The notes below the pieces were generated by a model. It searched no databases. It was not told the origin of the DNA and was given only the letters and a program-made list of their open reading frames with translations. Positions 1 to 7,637 of a stretch of DNA of 64,000 bases are shown piece by piece (position 1 is the first letter of the stretch; every line of letters begins with the position of its first letter). The stretch covers positions 1,426,001 through 1,490,000 of the forward strand of contig NZ_CP169056.1 in assembly GCF_041890415.1 (NCBI RefSeq), in the 5' to 3' direction. This DNA is from Pseudoxanthomonas koreensis_A. GTDB taxonomy: Bacteria; Pseudomonadota; Gammaproteobacteria; Xanthomonadales; Xanthomonadaceae. A program made the position numbers and the translations under genes.

Positions 1-998
1 CGGCGCAGCGCGTCGACGCGCTCGAGCACGCGGGTAGTGATGTCCGAAGCGTTGCTGCCGGGCGTCTTCGCGATCGCCAGGGTGACCGCAGGCGCGGTGC
101 CGGACTCGGGGCCCGCGCGCCCGGGCGGCACGCCGTGCCAGACGTAGCTCGACGGCGTGTCGGCGGCGTCACTGATCCGGGCCACGTCGCCCAGCCGCAC
201 CGGCTGGCCGCCGTCCACGCCGAGCACCAGCGCGGCCACGTCCTTGCGCCCGGCGAGAAACCGTCCCGAGGTCACCTGCACCACGCCATCGGCGCCCACC
301 CGCTCGCCGGCCTGGCGCGCGAGGTTGGCGGCCTGCAGCGCGCCGGCGAGGTCCTCGACCGCCAGCCCGTGGCTGGCCAGGCGCGTGGCGTCGAGCTCGA
401 CCATCAGCGCGCGCTCGGGCGCGCCGATGGTGAACACGTCACGGGTGCCGGGGATGCGCTTGAGTTCGGTTTCAAGCGTGTGCGCGACCTGCGCCAGCTC
501 GCGCGCGCTGCGGTCCGCGTCGTCGGTCCACAGCGTCAGCGCCATCACCGGCACGTCGTCGATGCCCTTGGGCTTGATGATCGGCTGGCCGACGCCGAGG
601 TTCGGCGGCATCCAGTCCTGGTGCGAGAACACCTTGTCGTACAGCCGCACCAGCGCCGGCTGCCGCTTCACGCCGACCTCGAACTCGACCGTGGCCACCA
701 CCATGCCGGGACGACTGACCGAATAGGTGTGCTTGACGTCCTCGATCTCCGAGAGCACCTGCTCCAGCGGATACGCCAGCATCTGCTCCACCTGGCGCGC
801 GTCCGCGCCGGGGAAGGGCACGATCACGTTGGCCATGGTCACGTCGATCTGCGGCTCTTCCTCGCGCGGCGTGATCATCACCGCGACCACGCCCAGCAGC
901 AGGCCGAGCAGGGCCAGGATCGGGGTCAGCGGGTTGGCCTGGAAGGTGCGGGCGAGGCGACCGGAGATGCCCAGCCGTGCTGGAGCCGGCGCGGTCAC
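1..998 (-). CDS. RND efflux permease, N-terminal part (cut by window edge)
   Basis: Inner-membrane proton-driven RND pump subunit, predicted to form a tripartite exporter with the adaptor encoded just upstream. Reading on the minus strand from a GTG at 998 gives one cytoplasm-to-membrane helix (about residues 23-42), then the periplasmic porter domain with the family hallmark PFPGADARQVE and further RND porter sequence up to the window edge. About 332 residues are visible; the full family length is about 1,000-1,050. The GTG lies 1 nt beyond the adaptor stop, so the two are translationally coupled. Substrate cannot be told from this part. Confidence is high for the family and low for the substrate. 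Confidence 0.9.
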   Translation of the reverse strand, partial: MTAPAPARLGISGRLARTFQANPLTPILALLGLLLGVVAVMITPREEEPQIDVTMANVIVPFPGADARQVEQMLAYPLEQVLSEIEDVKHTYSVSRPGMVVATVEFEVGVKRQPALVRLYDKVFSHQDWMPPNLGVGQPIIKPKGIDDVPVMALTLWTDDADRSARELAQVAHTLETELKRIPGTRDVFTIGAPERALMVELDATRLASHGLAVEDLAGALQAANLARQAGERVGADGVVQVTSGRFLAGRKDVAALVLGVDGGQPVRLGDVARISDAADTPSSYVWHGVPPGRAGPESGTAPAVTLAIAKTPGSNASDITTRVLERVDALR

Positions 999-999
999 G

Positions 1000-2094
1000 T
1001 CACTTGCCTCCGCGTGCGGCGACCAGCGCCTGGCGCGCCGCCACCGGATCGGTGGCGATCGTTTCGCCCACGCGCAGCCCGGCGATCACCTCGACGTCGT
1101 CGGACGTGGCCTCGCCCAGCCGCAGCTGGCGCAGCGACAGTGCACCATTGGCGAGCACGTAGACGGCGACAACCTCGCCGCGACGCACGGTCGCGCTGGT
1201 CGGGATGCGCGGATGCGAGGTTCCAGCCGCTGCGGGGAAGCGCACCTTTGCGATTGTGCCGGGCACGGGCGCCGGGTCCAGCGTTGGCAAAAGCACGCGC
1301 ACGCGGACGGTGTGTGTGGTGGCATCCGCGGCGGGGAAGGGGATAACCTCGTCCGCGTCGATGGTGCGTCCGTCGTGCAACTGCACGATCGCGTGCGGGT
1401 CCGCGCGCATGGCGTCGGCTACGGCCTGTGGCAGCGTCACCTCGATCCGCAACGCACCTGGCGAGAACATCATGGCCACGCGCTGGCCTGGCGCGACCGC
1501 CTCCCCGGGCTCGACGTCGCGACTGGCTACAATGCCATCGTAGGGCGCGCGCACCACTGTGTAAGCCACGTTCTGTTCTGCGCTGGCGCGCGTGGCGCGC
1601 GCGGCGTCGCGGGAGGCGACCGCGGAATCACGTGCAGCCAGCATCCTCTCCAACTGCGACTGCGAAACGTAGTGACCCTGCGACAACTCCAGGTAGCGCC
1701 GGTAGTCGGCTTCGGCTTCGCGCGCGGACGCCTCGCCAGCGACCAACTGGGCACGCGCGACGTCCACCGCTGATTGCTGCTCAACCGCGCTCAGGCGCAC
1801 CAGCACCGTGCCGGCGGTCACCCGGTCGTCGACGTCGTGCGCAACCTCGATCACCCGGCCGCTGGTCTGCGCGGTCAGCCTGGTTTGCTGCACGGCTTCG
1901 ACCACCCCGTCCCAAGCGCGGCCCTGGCCGCTGGCGGGGTCAGGGACTGTCATCATGTCCAGCCCGTCGATCGGGGCCAGGCCGCGGCTGTCGTCGCCCG
2001 CGCCGCCGCAGGCCGCTAACACGGCCGCGAGCAGCACGAAACAGCCAATCCGTACCAGCGTCCGCGTCGATACCGTAATGGAGCTGCTTCGCAC
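1000..2094 (-). CDS. RND periplasmic adaptor lipoprotein (HlyD/MFP family)
   Basis: Periplasmic adaptor joining the RND pump at 1-998 to an outer-membrane channel. The start chosen is GTG at 2094: it has an AGGGAG ribosome-binding site 7 nt upstream and gives a signal peptide with lipobox LAAC, so the mature protein should be lipid-anchored. A longer ATG reading from 2157 would overlap the preceding gene. The protein (364 aa) shows the lipoyl-like hairpin segment (VARAPYDGIV type), an alpha-helical hairpin and the beta-barrel segments typical of the family. It is the second gene of a leftward operon DUF2892-adaptor-permease, divergent from an ArsR-type repressor that probably controls it. Confidence 0.9.
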   Translation of the reverse strand: MRSSSITVSTRTLVRIGCFVLLAAVLAACGGAGDDSRGLAPIDGLDMMTVPDPASGQGRAWDGVVEAVQQTRLTAQTSGRVIEVAHDVDDRVTAGTVLVRLSAVEQQSAVDVARAQLVAGEASAREAEADYRRYLELSQGHYVSQSQLERMLAARDSAVASRDAARATRASAEQNVAYTVVRAPYDGIVASRDVEPGEAVAPGQRVAMMFSPGALRIEVTLPQAVADAMRADPHAIVQLHDGRTIDADEVIPFPAADATTHTVRVRVLLPTLDPAPVPGTIAKVRFPAAAGTSHPRIPTSATVRRGEVVAVYVLANGALSLRQLRLGEATSDDVEVIAGLRVGETIATDPVAARQALVAARGGK

Positions 2095-2104
2095 GTCACG
2101 CTCC

Positions 2105-2308
2105 CTATTTGAACGCGCAGCCGCTGCGTACGCCCAGCTTCGCGAAAAGTCTGGCAACCGGACAGAAACCGGTAGCGGCCGACTGCAGCAGGTTCACTCC
2201 GACGAAGGCGGTCAGCAGCAGCCACCAGGGGGAAACGAAATGGCCCAGCGCCAGGCTGGCCAGGATCATCACGCCGGCGAAGGCGAAGATGGCGCGGTCG
2301 AGGTTCAT
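2105..2308 (-). CDS. DUF2892 (YgaP-type) small inner-membrane protein
   Basis: A 67-aa protein with two hydrophobic segments (about residues 7-23 and 28-45) and the family feature GFCPVARLFAKLG near the C-terminus. DUF2892 proteins occur alone or fused to rhodanese domains and are often in sulfide/persulfide-responsive operons under BigR/SqrR-like repressors. Here it is the first gene of the leftward operon and faces a BigR-like gene at 2494, which fits a sulfur- or redox-stress role. The role is inferred from context; the family call is firm. Confidence 0.85.
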   Translation of the reverse strand: MNLDRAIFAFAGVMILASLALGHFVSPWWLLLTAFVGVNLLQSAATGFCPVARLFAKLGVRSGCAFK

Positions 2309-2433
2309 GGCGGTGTCTCCTCAGGAAGCATTTTTCGAAAACGACCCTGGCCAGGTGCACCCAATTGCCAGCTTCGACCAGGCGACTACCCGGCGAGTCT
2401 ACATTAGCAGTAGCTTATAGTAGGATCAACTGA

Positions 2434-2439
2434 TATAAT
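2434..2439 (+). promoter_or_regulatory. Candidate -10 box (TATAAT) in the arsR/DUF2892 intergenic region
   Basis: A perfect TATAAT lies in an AT-rich stretch (about 2400-2440) between the divergent genes. No good -35 stands at 17 bp on the plus strand (TAGCTT is the best fit). ArsR-family repressors usually bind across such a shared promoter, so this is a likely operator region, but no clear dyad was found. Confidence 0.4.
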
Positions 2440-2493
2440 TCCGGCATGTTGCGGACGCGGGCCGCGACATTTCTGGCGACCGATGGAAGGACG

Positions 2494-2829
2494 ATGGGAA
2501 GAGCCACGCACACACCACGCTTCGATCTGGAGCAGATGCAGGCCCATGCCGGCGAAGCGGCCAAGCTGCTCAAGGCGCTGGCGAACGAGCGCCGGCTGCA
2601 GGTTCTGTGCCTGCTCGCCGGCGGTGAGCGTTCAGTCGGGGAAATCAACCAGATGCTGGACCTGAGCCAGTCTGCGCTGTCCCAACATTTGGCGGTGCTG
2701 CGCGAGGAAGGCCTGGTACAGACCCGTCGTGATGCGCAGCTTGTGTACTACTCATTGGCGCCAGGCCCGGCGGCAGCGGTGATGGGAACGCTGCACGGCA
2801 TCTATTGTGGTCAGCTGACTGCGACCTAG
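2494..2829 (+). CDS. ArsR-family repressor, BigR/SqrR-like persulfide sensor
   Basis: Winged-helix repressor of 111 aa. The recognition helix region reads LSQSALSQHLAVLRE. The start is ATG 2494 with GGAAGGA upstream; a longer in-frame ATG at 2446 has no such site. Cys39 (in QVLCLL) and Cys105 (in GIYCG) are 66 residues apart, the same spacing as Cys42 and Cys108 of BigR, which form a disulfide or polysulfide bridge to sense sulfide and oxidants. There are no metal-binding CxC or CVC motifs of the ArsR/SmtB type. It probably represses the divergent DUF2892-adaptor-permease operon. The sensor function is inferred from the cysteine pair and context. Confidence 0.8.
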   Translation: MGRATHTPRFDLEQMQAHAGEAAKLLKALANERRLQVLCLLAGGERSVGEINQMLDLSQSALSQHLAVLREEGLVQTRRDAQLVYYSLAPGPAAAVMGTLHGIYCGQLTAT

Positions 2830-2982
2830 GGCCGCAGACTCACTGATTGACCGATGTGGCAGGCCCCTTGCCGGAGACAGCAGGGCTGACAGGGAAGTGC
2901 TGGCCCAGGCCCAGGTGTATGCGCCGCGCGTGGCCGTGCCGGCAGGCAGCCAGCCCGAATCAGGCTGAGCGGACGCGCCGTC

Positions 2983-2999
2983 GCTTTACATAATGTGCA
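2983..2999. other. attL: left XerCD-type attachment site of the inovirus prophage
   Basis: Contains the 12-bp core ACATAATGTGCA (2988-2999), which recurs at 10597-10608. On the minus strand it reads centre TGCACA followed by the chromosomal XerD-like arm TTATGTAAAGC. The other arm, on the phage side, is degenerate, as is usual for phages that use host XerC/XerD at dif. The last codons of the phage repressor gene lie in this core. Confidence 0.75.
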
Positions 3000-3339
3000 A
3001 TCCCGGGGGATTCTGCGAAATGAGACCGGCCGGCGCGGTCACCTGAGCCGCGCCCAGCACTGCCACGGCTAGGAGGGTGGCGGTAGCAGCTAGTCGCCTC
3101 CACACGGCCTTTTCTGCGGCCGAATGTGCGCGGGCTTCGCCAACCATGCCAAGCACCTGAGCTAGTGGCAGCCCGGTCAATCCCGCGAGCCGTTCGCAGG
3201 ACACGGTGTCCGGCAAGCTGACGCCAGACCGCCAGTTTCCGACGGCCGTTCGGCTAAGGCCCAGGTATTTCGAAAAGGCGCTGTCGCTCTCGACGCCTGC
3301 GGCTTTCTTTGCCCGGTCGATTATCTGCGCGATGTTCAT
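2986..3339 (-). CDS. Phage repressor, HTH type (inovirus immunity regulator)
   Basis: 117-aa DNA-binding protein: the N-terminal helix-turn-helix (about residues 5-60, with SKYLGLSRTAVGNWRSGVSL) resembles phage transcription regulators of Xanthomonas inoviruses. A hydrophobic stretch near residues 85-105 (LAATATLLAVAVLGAAQV) could be a membrane anchor. The start is ATG 3339, preceded by AAGGGG. It is divergent from the lytic operon and faces a perfect 21-bp palindrome. The stop codon lies in the attachment core: in the circular phage the frame would continue for 33 codons and end on a TAG overlapping the DUF3653 start. The prophage form is therefore a C-terminally truncated version. Confidence 0.8.
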   Translation of the reverse strand: MNIAQIIDRAKKAAGVESDSAFSKYLGLSRTAVGNWRSGVSLPDTVSCERLAGLTGLPLAQVLGMVGEARAHSAAEKAVWRRLAATATLLAVAVLGAAQVTAPAGLISQNPPGLHIM

Positions 3340-3350
3340 GACCAAACCCC

Positions 3351-3379
3351 TTGACAGTTGGTGTCCAAGCCCTTTATAC
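3351..3379 (+). promoter_or_regulatory. Main rightward phage promoter (TTGACA, 17 bp, TTATAC)
   Basis: A perfect -35 TTGACA (3351-3356), a 17-bp spacer and -10 TTATAC (3374-3379) lie between the repressor and the first rightward gene. The start of transcription would fall near 3386, at the edge of the palindrome 3388-3408. This is the obvious promoter for the replication/virion operon. Confidence 0.75.
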
Positions 3380-3387
3380 AGTCCGCC

Positions 3388-3408
3388 GTGACCAACGGCG
3401 TTGGTCAC
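3388..3408. promoter_or_regulatory. Perfect 21-bp palindromic operator
   Basis: Arms GTGACCAACG and CGTTGGTCAC flank a single central G with no mismatch. The site covers about +2 to +22 of the rightward promoter and is the best candidate binding site for the phage repressor, which would block early transcription during lysogeny. Confidence 0.75.
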
Positions 3409-3477
3409 CCCATCCTCCCGGCCCCGCCCGGTGCCGGGCTGGGTGGGTCAACCGGGCACCGGGCAGGGGGTATCGCA

Positions 3478-3768
3478 ATGAGCATCAACCATCGCGCCGA
3501 ATTTGAGCGGGCAGTTGACGGGGCTGACCGGATTGTTCAGGAGCTAATGCTGGCGCGGGAGCTGGGGGGCGATTTCGCTGATCTCCGTCTCGTGGAGTGG
3601 CTGGAACAGTCGCTGAGGGTTTACGAGGGCCGGATCGCGCGTTGGCGCGTCGTGCTGCTCGGCACGGACCCTGCCTATATCGCGAAGTTTGACCGTGAAC
3701 AGGCTCGGCTTGATGACCTGGCGGGGGATCAGGCCCTGCAGGCTGACATGGCGGAGATGGGCTTGTGA
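3478..3768 (+). CDS. Inovirus early protein, unknown function (96 aa)
   Basis: First gene of the rightward phage operon. A soluble, mostly helical and charged protein with no recognised domain. It starts at ATG 3478 and overlaps the next gene by GTGA (start GTG 3765 inside its stop). Its place before the replication initiator suggests a regulatory or replication-related role, but the sequence gives no direct evidence. Confidence 0.75.
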   Translation: MSINHRAEFERAVDGADRIVQELMLARELGGDFADLRLVEWLEQSLRVYEGRIARWRVVLLGTDPAYIAKFDREQARLDDLAGDQALQADMAEMGL

Positions 3769-3977
3769 CCGCCGCCGATGCCGTGATCGGCCTTCTGCCT
3801 GCGCTCGCCTACGCGCTTCTTGCGCTCGGCGGGATGCGGCTGCACCGCGCCATGCGCGCGAACCGGCAGCGTCGCGCGTTCGCTGAGTACCGCGCCGCGT
3901 GCCTCGTTGTCACTGAGCGCGCCAAGCTGCGCGCCGGCCAGCATCGCGCCCAGGTGGCGGAGTGGGGCAGGGCATGA
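3765..3977 (+). CDS. Small inovirus protein with one N-terminal membrane helix (70 aa)
   Basis: GTG start at 3765, overlapping the stop of the upstream gene. Residues 5-23 (AVIGLLPALAYALLALGG) form one hydrophobic helix; the rest is basic, with many arginines, and should be cytoplasmic. No family recognised. It is coupled at the end to the zinc-ribbon-like gene by an ATGA overlap at 3974. Confidence 0.7.
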   Translation: MTAADAVIGLLPALAYALLALGGMRLHRAMRANRQRRAFAEYRAACLVVTERAKLRAGQHRAQVAEWGRA

Positions 3978-4267
3978 CCGCGCCCCGTCCCGCTTTTGAG
4001 GCAGCTGACGGCAAACAGCCTGCGCGCCGTTCCGTACTGCCGGCCATCCCGCCGTCCCCGAGTGCGCCATGCCAGAGCCGCGCGGCTCACGGGTCGATGG
4101 CTGCACCTGCTGGTCACCCTGACACAGCACCCGCGCCAACCGCTCTTCCGCCGTTGCGCTGTTACCAGTGCGATTCCCGGGTGTGGTGGCTGGCACCGGA
4201 TTCTCGCTGCGTCGAGTGCACCCGTTTCACAGTCGGTGAGTTGACCGGCCTGGACGGTGAGGCGTGA
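3974..4267 (+). CDS. Small inovirus protein with C-terminal zinc-ribbon-like motif (97 aa)
   Basis: The first half is proline/alanine-rich and probably disordered. The C-terminal part has CYQC, a spacer WWLAPDSR and CVEC, a four-cysteine arrangement suited to binding one Zn ion. The start ATG 3974 overlaps the previous stop, and the stop overlaps the GTG of the replication initiator at 4264, so translation is coupled. Function unknown; it may help the initiator or bind DNA. Confidence 0.7.
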   Translation: MTAPRPAFEAADGKQPARRSVLPAIPPSPSAPCQSRAAHGSMAAPAGHPDTAPAPTALPPLRCYQCDSRVWWLAPDSRCVECTRFTVGELTGLDGEA

Positions 4268-5421
4268 GCCGTCAAGAGCGCCCCGACTTCGCGGAAGTCA
4301 AGGCTCGCCGCATGTCGGCCGCGCTGTCGTATACCGATGCGGAAGCGGGCTTCTGGAACGGGCGTGCTGCTGCGGTAGTACACCGGTTTTCCGCGGGCCG
4401 TCCGGTGGATACGGCCGCCGGCACGGCGGATGGCCCAGTGAGTAACACGGGCCAAAAGTCTCCGATTGCGGCGACGCATGGTGCAATCGTGGACTTTTTG
4501 ACCGTTGTCGTCCCGCGCCGGTTGCTGGCTGAGCGGGTCGACCGGCTTTCGCTCGTGCTTCCGCAGTTGTTCGGCCTGGACGCTCGCGACGTGCGCGTCT
4601 GTGATGTGCAGACCAAGCGCTGGCAGTTCTACTCCGAATCCGCGTGCATCGTTGACCGGAACGGCGAGGTTGTTGGCCGGTACGGGCAGGGTGGCAACAA
4701 TGACACGGTGTGCGTGAGCCTGTCCGGCGGTGCGTGCCGGTTCATTCGCAATTGGCCGCTGGTGGCGCAGAAGCTCGAATTAAACGGAGCGCGCATCACG
4801 CGCTGCGACGTTGCGTACGACGATTATGACGGGGTGTTTGGGACCGTCCGGGACCATGAGCGCGCCGCGCTTGCTGGTGCCTTCGCCGGCAACGGCCGCC
4901 CGCCGATCACGCGATTCCTCGATGACCACGGAAGCGGCACCGGATCAACGCTGTACGTCGGCCAGAAGGGCCATAAGCAGTGCTGCATCTATGAAAAGGG
5001 CATGCAGCAGGGCGTCGCACACTCACCGTGGGTGCGCTTCGAAGCGCGCTTGTACGGCAAGCATCAGCAGATACCGCGCGATGTGCTGACCAATCCCATG
5101 CACTACCTGCGGGGTGCGTACAGCTATCTCGGCGAATTGCTCGCGGCGGTGGGCGATGGCCTCGCGTGTCGCATTGAACTTGCGCGGCGCACGGTCGAAG
5201 CGACCGGCCACGCGGTTGTCACATGGGCACGGCGTCAAGTCGGCCCGACCCTCGGCCTGCTGTGGCAGGCCTTGGGCGAAGAAACCCCGCAATTCCTGCG
5301 GGATCACGTGTCGCGCGAAGGGCTGCCCGCGCGATTCAAGCGTGTATGCACGGCGGCGCAATTGCCCGCATTTCTGCGGGAAACACTCTGGCCTAAGGAG
5401 GCACAGTCATGTCTTTCGTGA
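4264..5421 (+). CDS. Replication initiation protein (inovirus Rep/RstA/pII-like)
   Basis: 385-aa initiator expected to nick the replicative form for rolling-circle replication. It has the family features of replication initiation factors of phages and plasmids: the segment ITRCDVAYDDYDG (around residue 180) with paired acidic residues, and TLYVGQKGHKQCCIYEKG further on. Length fits the family (330-430 aa). GTG start at 4264, coupled to the previous gene. The 3' end overlaps the ssDNA-binding protein gene by 13 nt. Confidence 0.88.
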   Translation: MSRQERPDFAEVKARRMSAALSYTDAEAGFWNGRAAAVVHRFSAGRPVDTAAGTADGPVSNTGQKSPIAATHGAIVDFLTVVVPRRLLAERVDRLSLVLPQLFGLDARDVRVCDVQTKRWQFYSESACIVDRNGEVVGRYGQGGNNDTVCVSLSGGACRFIRNWPLVAQKLELNGARITRCDVAYDDYDGVFGTVRDHERAALAGAFAGNGRPPITRFLDDHGSGTGSTLYVGQKGHKQCCIYEKGMQQGVAHSPWVRFEARLYGKHQQIPRDVLTNPMHYLRGAYSYLGELLAAVGDGLACRIELARRTVEATGHAVVTWARRQVGPTLGLLWQALGEETPQFLRDHVSREGLPARFKRVCTAAQLPAFLRETLWPKEAQSCLS

Positions 5422-5705
5422 GGATCAAAGATGATCGCATCATTGAGCGCCGCATCAACGGCAAAAACGGTCCCGTCCTGCTGCGCGAGCAGCGCGCATG
5501 CATTCTCATGGGCGGCGGGTACGAAACCACGTTCAACGTCGGACTCGGCGATGGCCCGGTCTATTCGGTGGGCGATTATCTGCTCCACCCCGATTCCTAC
5601 GGGCAGAACACCTTCGGTGAGCCTGCGTTGAAGCGCCCGAAGCTGTGGCCGCTGTCCGTCGCGGTCAAGGAATGCGGTCTGAATCTTACCGTGCCGAAGG
5701 CCTGA
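5409..5705 (+). CDS. Inovirus single-stranded DNA-binding protein (pV-like)
   Basis: 98-aa protein in the position always held by the pV-type ssDNA-binding protein, between the initiator and the coat genes. It should coat the plus strand and stop further replication before packaging. An AAGGAGG ribosome-binding site (about 5394-5400) lies inside the end of the initiator gene, giving strong independent initiation. The sequence is beta-rich with no cysteine pair of a zinc protein. Assignment rests on size and position. Confidence 0.75.
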   Translation: MSFVRIKDDRIIERRINGKNGPVLLREQRACILMGGGYETTFNVGLGDGPVYSVGDYLLHPDSYGQNTFGEPALKRPKLWPLSVAVKECGLNLTVPKA

Positions 5706-5708
5706 CCC

Positions 5709-5912
5709 ATGTCACACGTCGTCCGTGGCTGTCTTGAATCCGACTTCAATTCGGCCACGGGCACGTGTGCGCAAGAGATTTGGATTCCACAGCAGACCAG
5801 TCTCCCGGCGCTGTCTGTTGAGGGAGCGCAGGCCATTGGGCTTGCGTGCGCGGTCCTCTGGGGCCTCGCGTTCGTGTTCCGCCGGATTCGTAAGTTCATC
5901 GACCAAGCCTAG
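5709..5912 (+). CDS. Minor coat protein candidate, single membrane helix (67 aa)
   Basis: ATG 5709, 3 nt after the previous stop. Residues about 40-57 (AQAIGLACAVLWGLAFVF) form one membrane helix followed by a basic tail RRIRKF, the topology of small inovirus virion proteins. Located directly before the major coat gene. Two cysteines precede the helix. No named family recognised. Confidence 0.65.
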   Translation: MSHVVRGCLESDFNSATGTCAQEIWIPQQTSLPALSVEGAQAIGLACAVLWGLAFVFRRIRKFIDQA

Positions 5913-5921
5913 GAGGCTCAT

Positions 5922-6149
5922 ATGTTCCAGAAGTTCCGTTCCAAGTTCGCTGCCCTGGTCACCGGCCTGACGCTGGCCCTTGCGGCTCCGTTCGCGTTCG
6001 CTGGTGGTGGTGGTTCCACCGGTGTGGACGTGTCGGCCGTCGTCTCGGCCATCGAAGGTGCCGCCGCGCCCATCGCGGCAATCGGTGCGGCCGTGCTGAT
6101 CGTGATGGTCGGCATCAAGGTCTACAAGTGGGTGCGTCGCGCGATGTAA
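5922..6149 (+). CDS. Major coat protein (pVIII-like) precursor
   Basis: 75-aa precursor with a classic signal peptide (basic MFQKFRSKF, hydrophobic core, cleavage after AFA about residue 27). The mature protein of about 48 aa has an amphipathic start, one membrane helix (IAAIGAAVLIVMVGIKVY) and a basic C-terminus KWVRRAM for DNA contact, which is the pVIII design. AGGAGG lies just upstream. A strong hairpin follows the gene, as expected for the most abundant phage transcript. Confidence 0.85.
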   Translation: MFQKFRSKFAALVTGLTLALAAPFAFAGGGGSTGVDVSAVVSAIEGAAAPIAAIGAAVLIVMVGIKVYKWVRRAM

Positions 6150-6155
6150 CCATTG

Positions 6156-6187
6156 CCGGCGGGAAGGGTCCGACGCCCTCCCGCCGG
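6156..6187 (+). terminator. GC-rich hairpin after the major coat gene
   Basis: Arms CCGGCGGG(a)AGGG and CCCTCCCGCCGG with one bulged A form a 12-bp stem. There is no T-run, so termination would be partial or the hairpin would protect the 3' end of the coat mRNA. This is the usual place for the central terminator of inoviruses. Confidence 0.7.
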
Positions 6188-6207
6188 TGTCTTGCTGGGG
6201 GTAGAAG

Positions 6208-6273
6208 ATGGAAGGCTGGTTGTGGTTGCTCGCGTTTCTCGTTGCCCTAGGCGTCCTGCTGGGGGGCGAATGA
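6208..6273 (+). CDS. Very small membrane protein, pVII/pIX-like minor coat (21 aa)
   Basis: ATG 6208 follows GGGGGTAGAAG and encodes 21 residues: MEGWLWLLAFLV, then ALGVLLGGE. Almost the whole peptide is one hydrophobic helix. It ends in ATGA overlap with the adsorption protein at 6270. Size, hydrophobicity and position between pVIII and pIII match the tip proteins pVII/pIX, which start assembly. Easily missed by gene finders. Confidence 0.65.
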   Translation: MEGWLWLLAFLVALGVLLGGE

Positions 6274-7634
6274 ATTTCCGTCGAATCTTCATGCACGCAC
6301 TAGCCCGGCGCATTGCTGCGCTGCTGGTGCTGGCGTTGCTTGGTGCCATCGGCATCGGGACCGCGCGTGCGGCCACGTACCCGGATCAGGGTTCGGCGTA
6401 TGCGGGCTGCATCGCGGCGACGCATGCGTATCTAGCTGTCCGCAACATGACGCCGGGTTATGACTCCGGGCAAGTCTCGTGCGAAATAAACGATCCGTCG
6501 AACAACTTCTATACAGGGTATTTCGAAACGCGAGCATGCAAGGACTCATGTCCTTGGTATTGGGCGCTACATGGGATTCATGAGTGGCCACCGGGCCAGA
6601 CATGCGAATCGCGCCCGTCAGTGACAAGCACGTTTCTGCCTAAATCCGGTTCGTATCGTTGCGTAGACGGCTGTAAAACCTACTTCTTCCAGAACGGCGA
6701 CGGTACGTCGTCAAGCATCACGGTCAATGAGGGGTGCGCGAGCAGCGACGACCCCGGAGAATGCGCTGCCTCCGGCAACAACTGGAACGCTTTTCTGCAT
6801 ATCTGCGAGCCTCCCGGGCCTCAATGCGAGGGCGGCGCGCCGGCAAACTCGCTGGGTCAGTGCGGCCCTGAGCCGTGCCCGGAGGGCATGTCCCAACTTG
6901 CGGACGGTAGCTGCAAGCGCAAGGAGGGCGAATGCCCTGCCGGCAAGACGAAGGCGCCCGATGGAAGCTGCATTGACGAACCGTGCCCGGCTGGTTACGT
7001 GAAGGGTGCGGATGGCACCTGTAAGAAAGACAACGACAATAACGGGGAAGAGGACGAAGGCGAGGGTGAAAGCTTCTCCGGTGGCGATGACTGCAACACG
7101 CCGCCTGCATGCAGCGGGTCGGCGATCTTGTGTGGGCAGGCGCGGATTCAATGGCGCATTGATTGCAACACGCGCAAGAATCGCAACATCAGCGGCGGGA
7201 CGTGTTCAGCCATGCCGGTCTGTACTGGCGAGAAATGTGACGCGATGGAATACGCCAGCCTGCTCCAGCAATGGCGCACGGCCTGCCACCTGGAAACGCT
7301 GGTCCGCGATGGTATCGGCGGCGGCGACGGTGGTGATGGTGAGGACATTGCCGCGATTCGTGACGCACTGACCGGTTCGTCTGCCGGCGATGCTGGGCCC
7401 GCTGGCGACGCTGATGATGCTTGGGCCGGGGAAGGTGTGGGCGACGATTACACGCCCGACACCGCCGGTTATGGGTACGGGCGCACATGCCCGTCTATTC
7501 CGCCCATTGATGTGATGGGTCACTCCGTGAGCATTGACATAGCGCCGCTGTGCGAATGGGTCACGCTGGCCGGTCAGATTGTTATGGCGCTAGCTGCGCT
7601 GGCCTCGCTGCGCATCGTCGCGTCTCGGGAGTAA
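6270..7634 (+). CDS. Adsorption/attachment protein (pIII-like)
   Basis: 454 aa, start ATG 6270 overlapping the stop of the small coat gene; the longer upstream reading is not needed. Signal peptide at residues 1-35 (cleavage near ARAAT). It is cysteine-rich, with about three repeats of CPxG...DGxC around residues 205-260, an acidic glycine-rich linker, and a C-terminal hydrophobic anchor (VTLAGQIVMALAALASL). That is the modular layout of inovirus tip adsorption proteins, which bind the host pilus and then the Tol system. The receptor in Xanthomonads is usually the type IV pilus; this is inferred, not seen. Confidence 0.8.
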   Translation: MNFRRIFMHALARRIAALLVLALLGAIGIGTARAATYPDQGSAYAGCIAATHAYLAVRNMTPGYDSGQVSCEINDPSNNFYTGYFETRACKDSCPWYWALHGIHEWPPGQTCESRPSVTSTFLPKSGSYRCVDGCKTYFFQNGDGTSSSITVNEGCASSDDPGECAASGNNWNAFLHICEPPGPQCEGGAPANSLGQCGPEPCPEGMSQLADGSCKRKEGECPAGKTKAPDGSCIDEPCPAGYVKGADGTCKKDNDNNGEEDEGEGESFSGGDDCNTPPACSGSAILCGQARIQWRIDCNTRKNRNISGGTCSAMPVCTGEKCDAMEYASLLQQWRTACHLETLVRDGIGGGDGGDGEDIAAIRDALTGSSAGDAGPAGDADDAWAGEGVGDDYTPDTAGYGYGRTCPSIPPIDVMGHSVSIDIAPLCEWVTLAGQIVMALAALASLRIVASRE

Positions 7635-7637
7635 TCA

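Noticed and set aside
135..1346. A 403-codon plus-strand frame at the window start
   Set aside because: Antisense to the RND permease and adaptor, which have clear family sequence.
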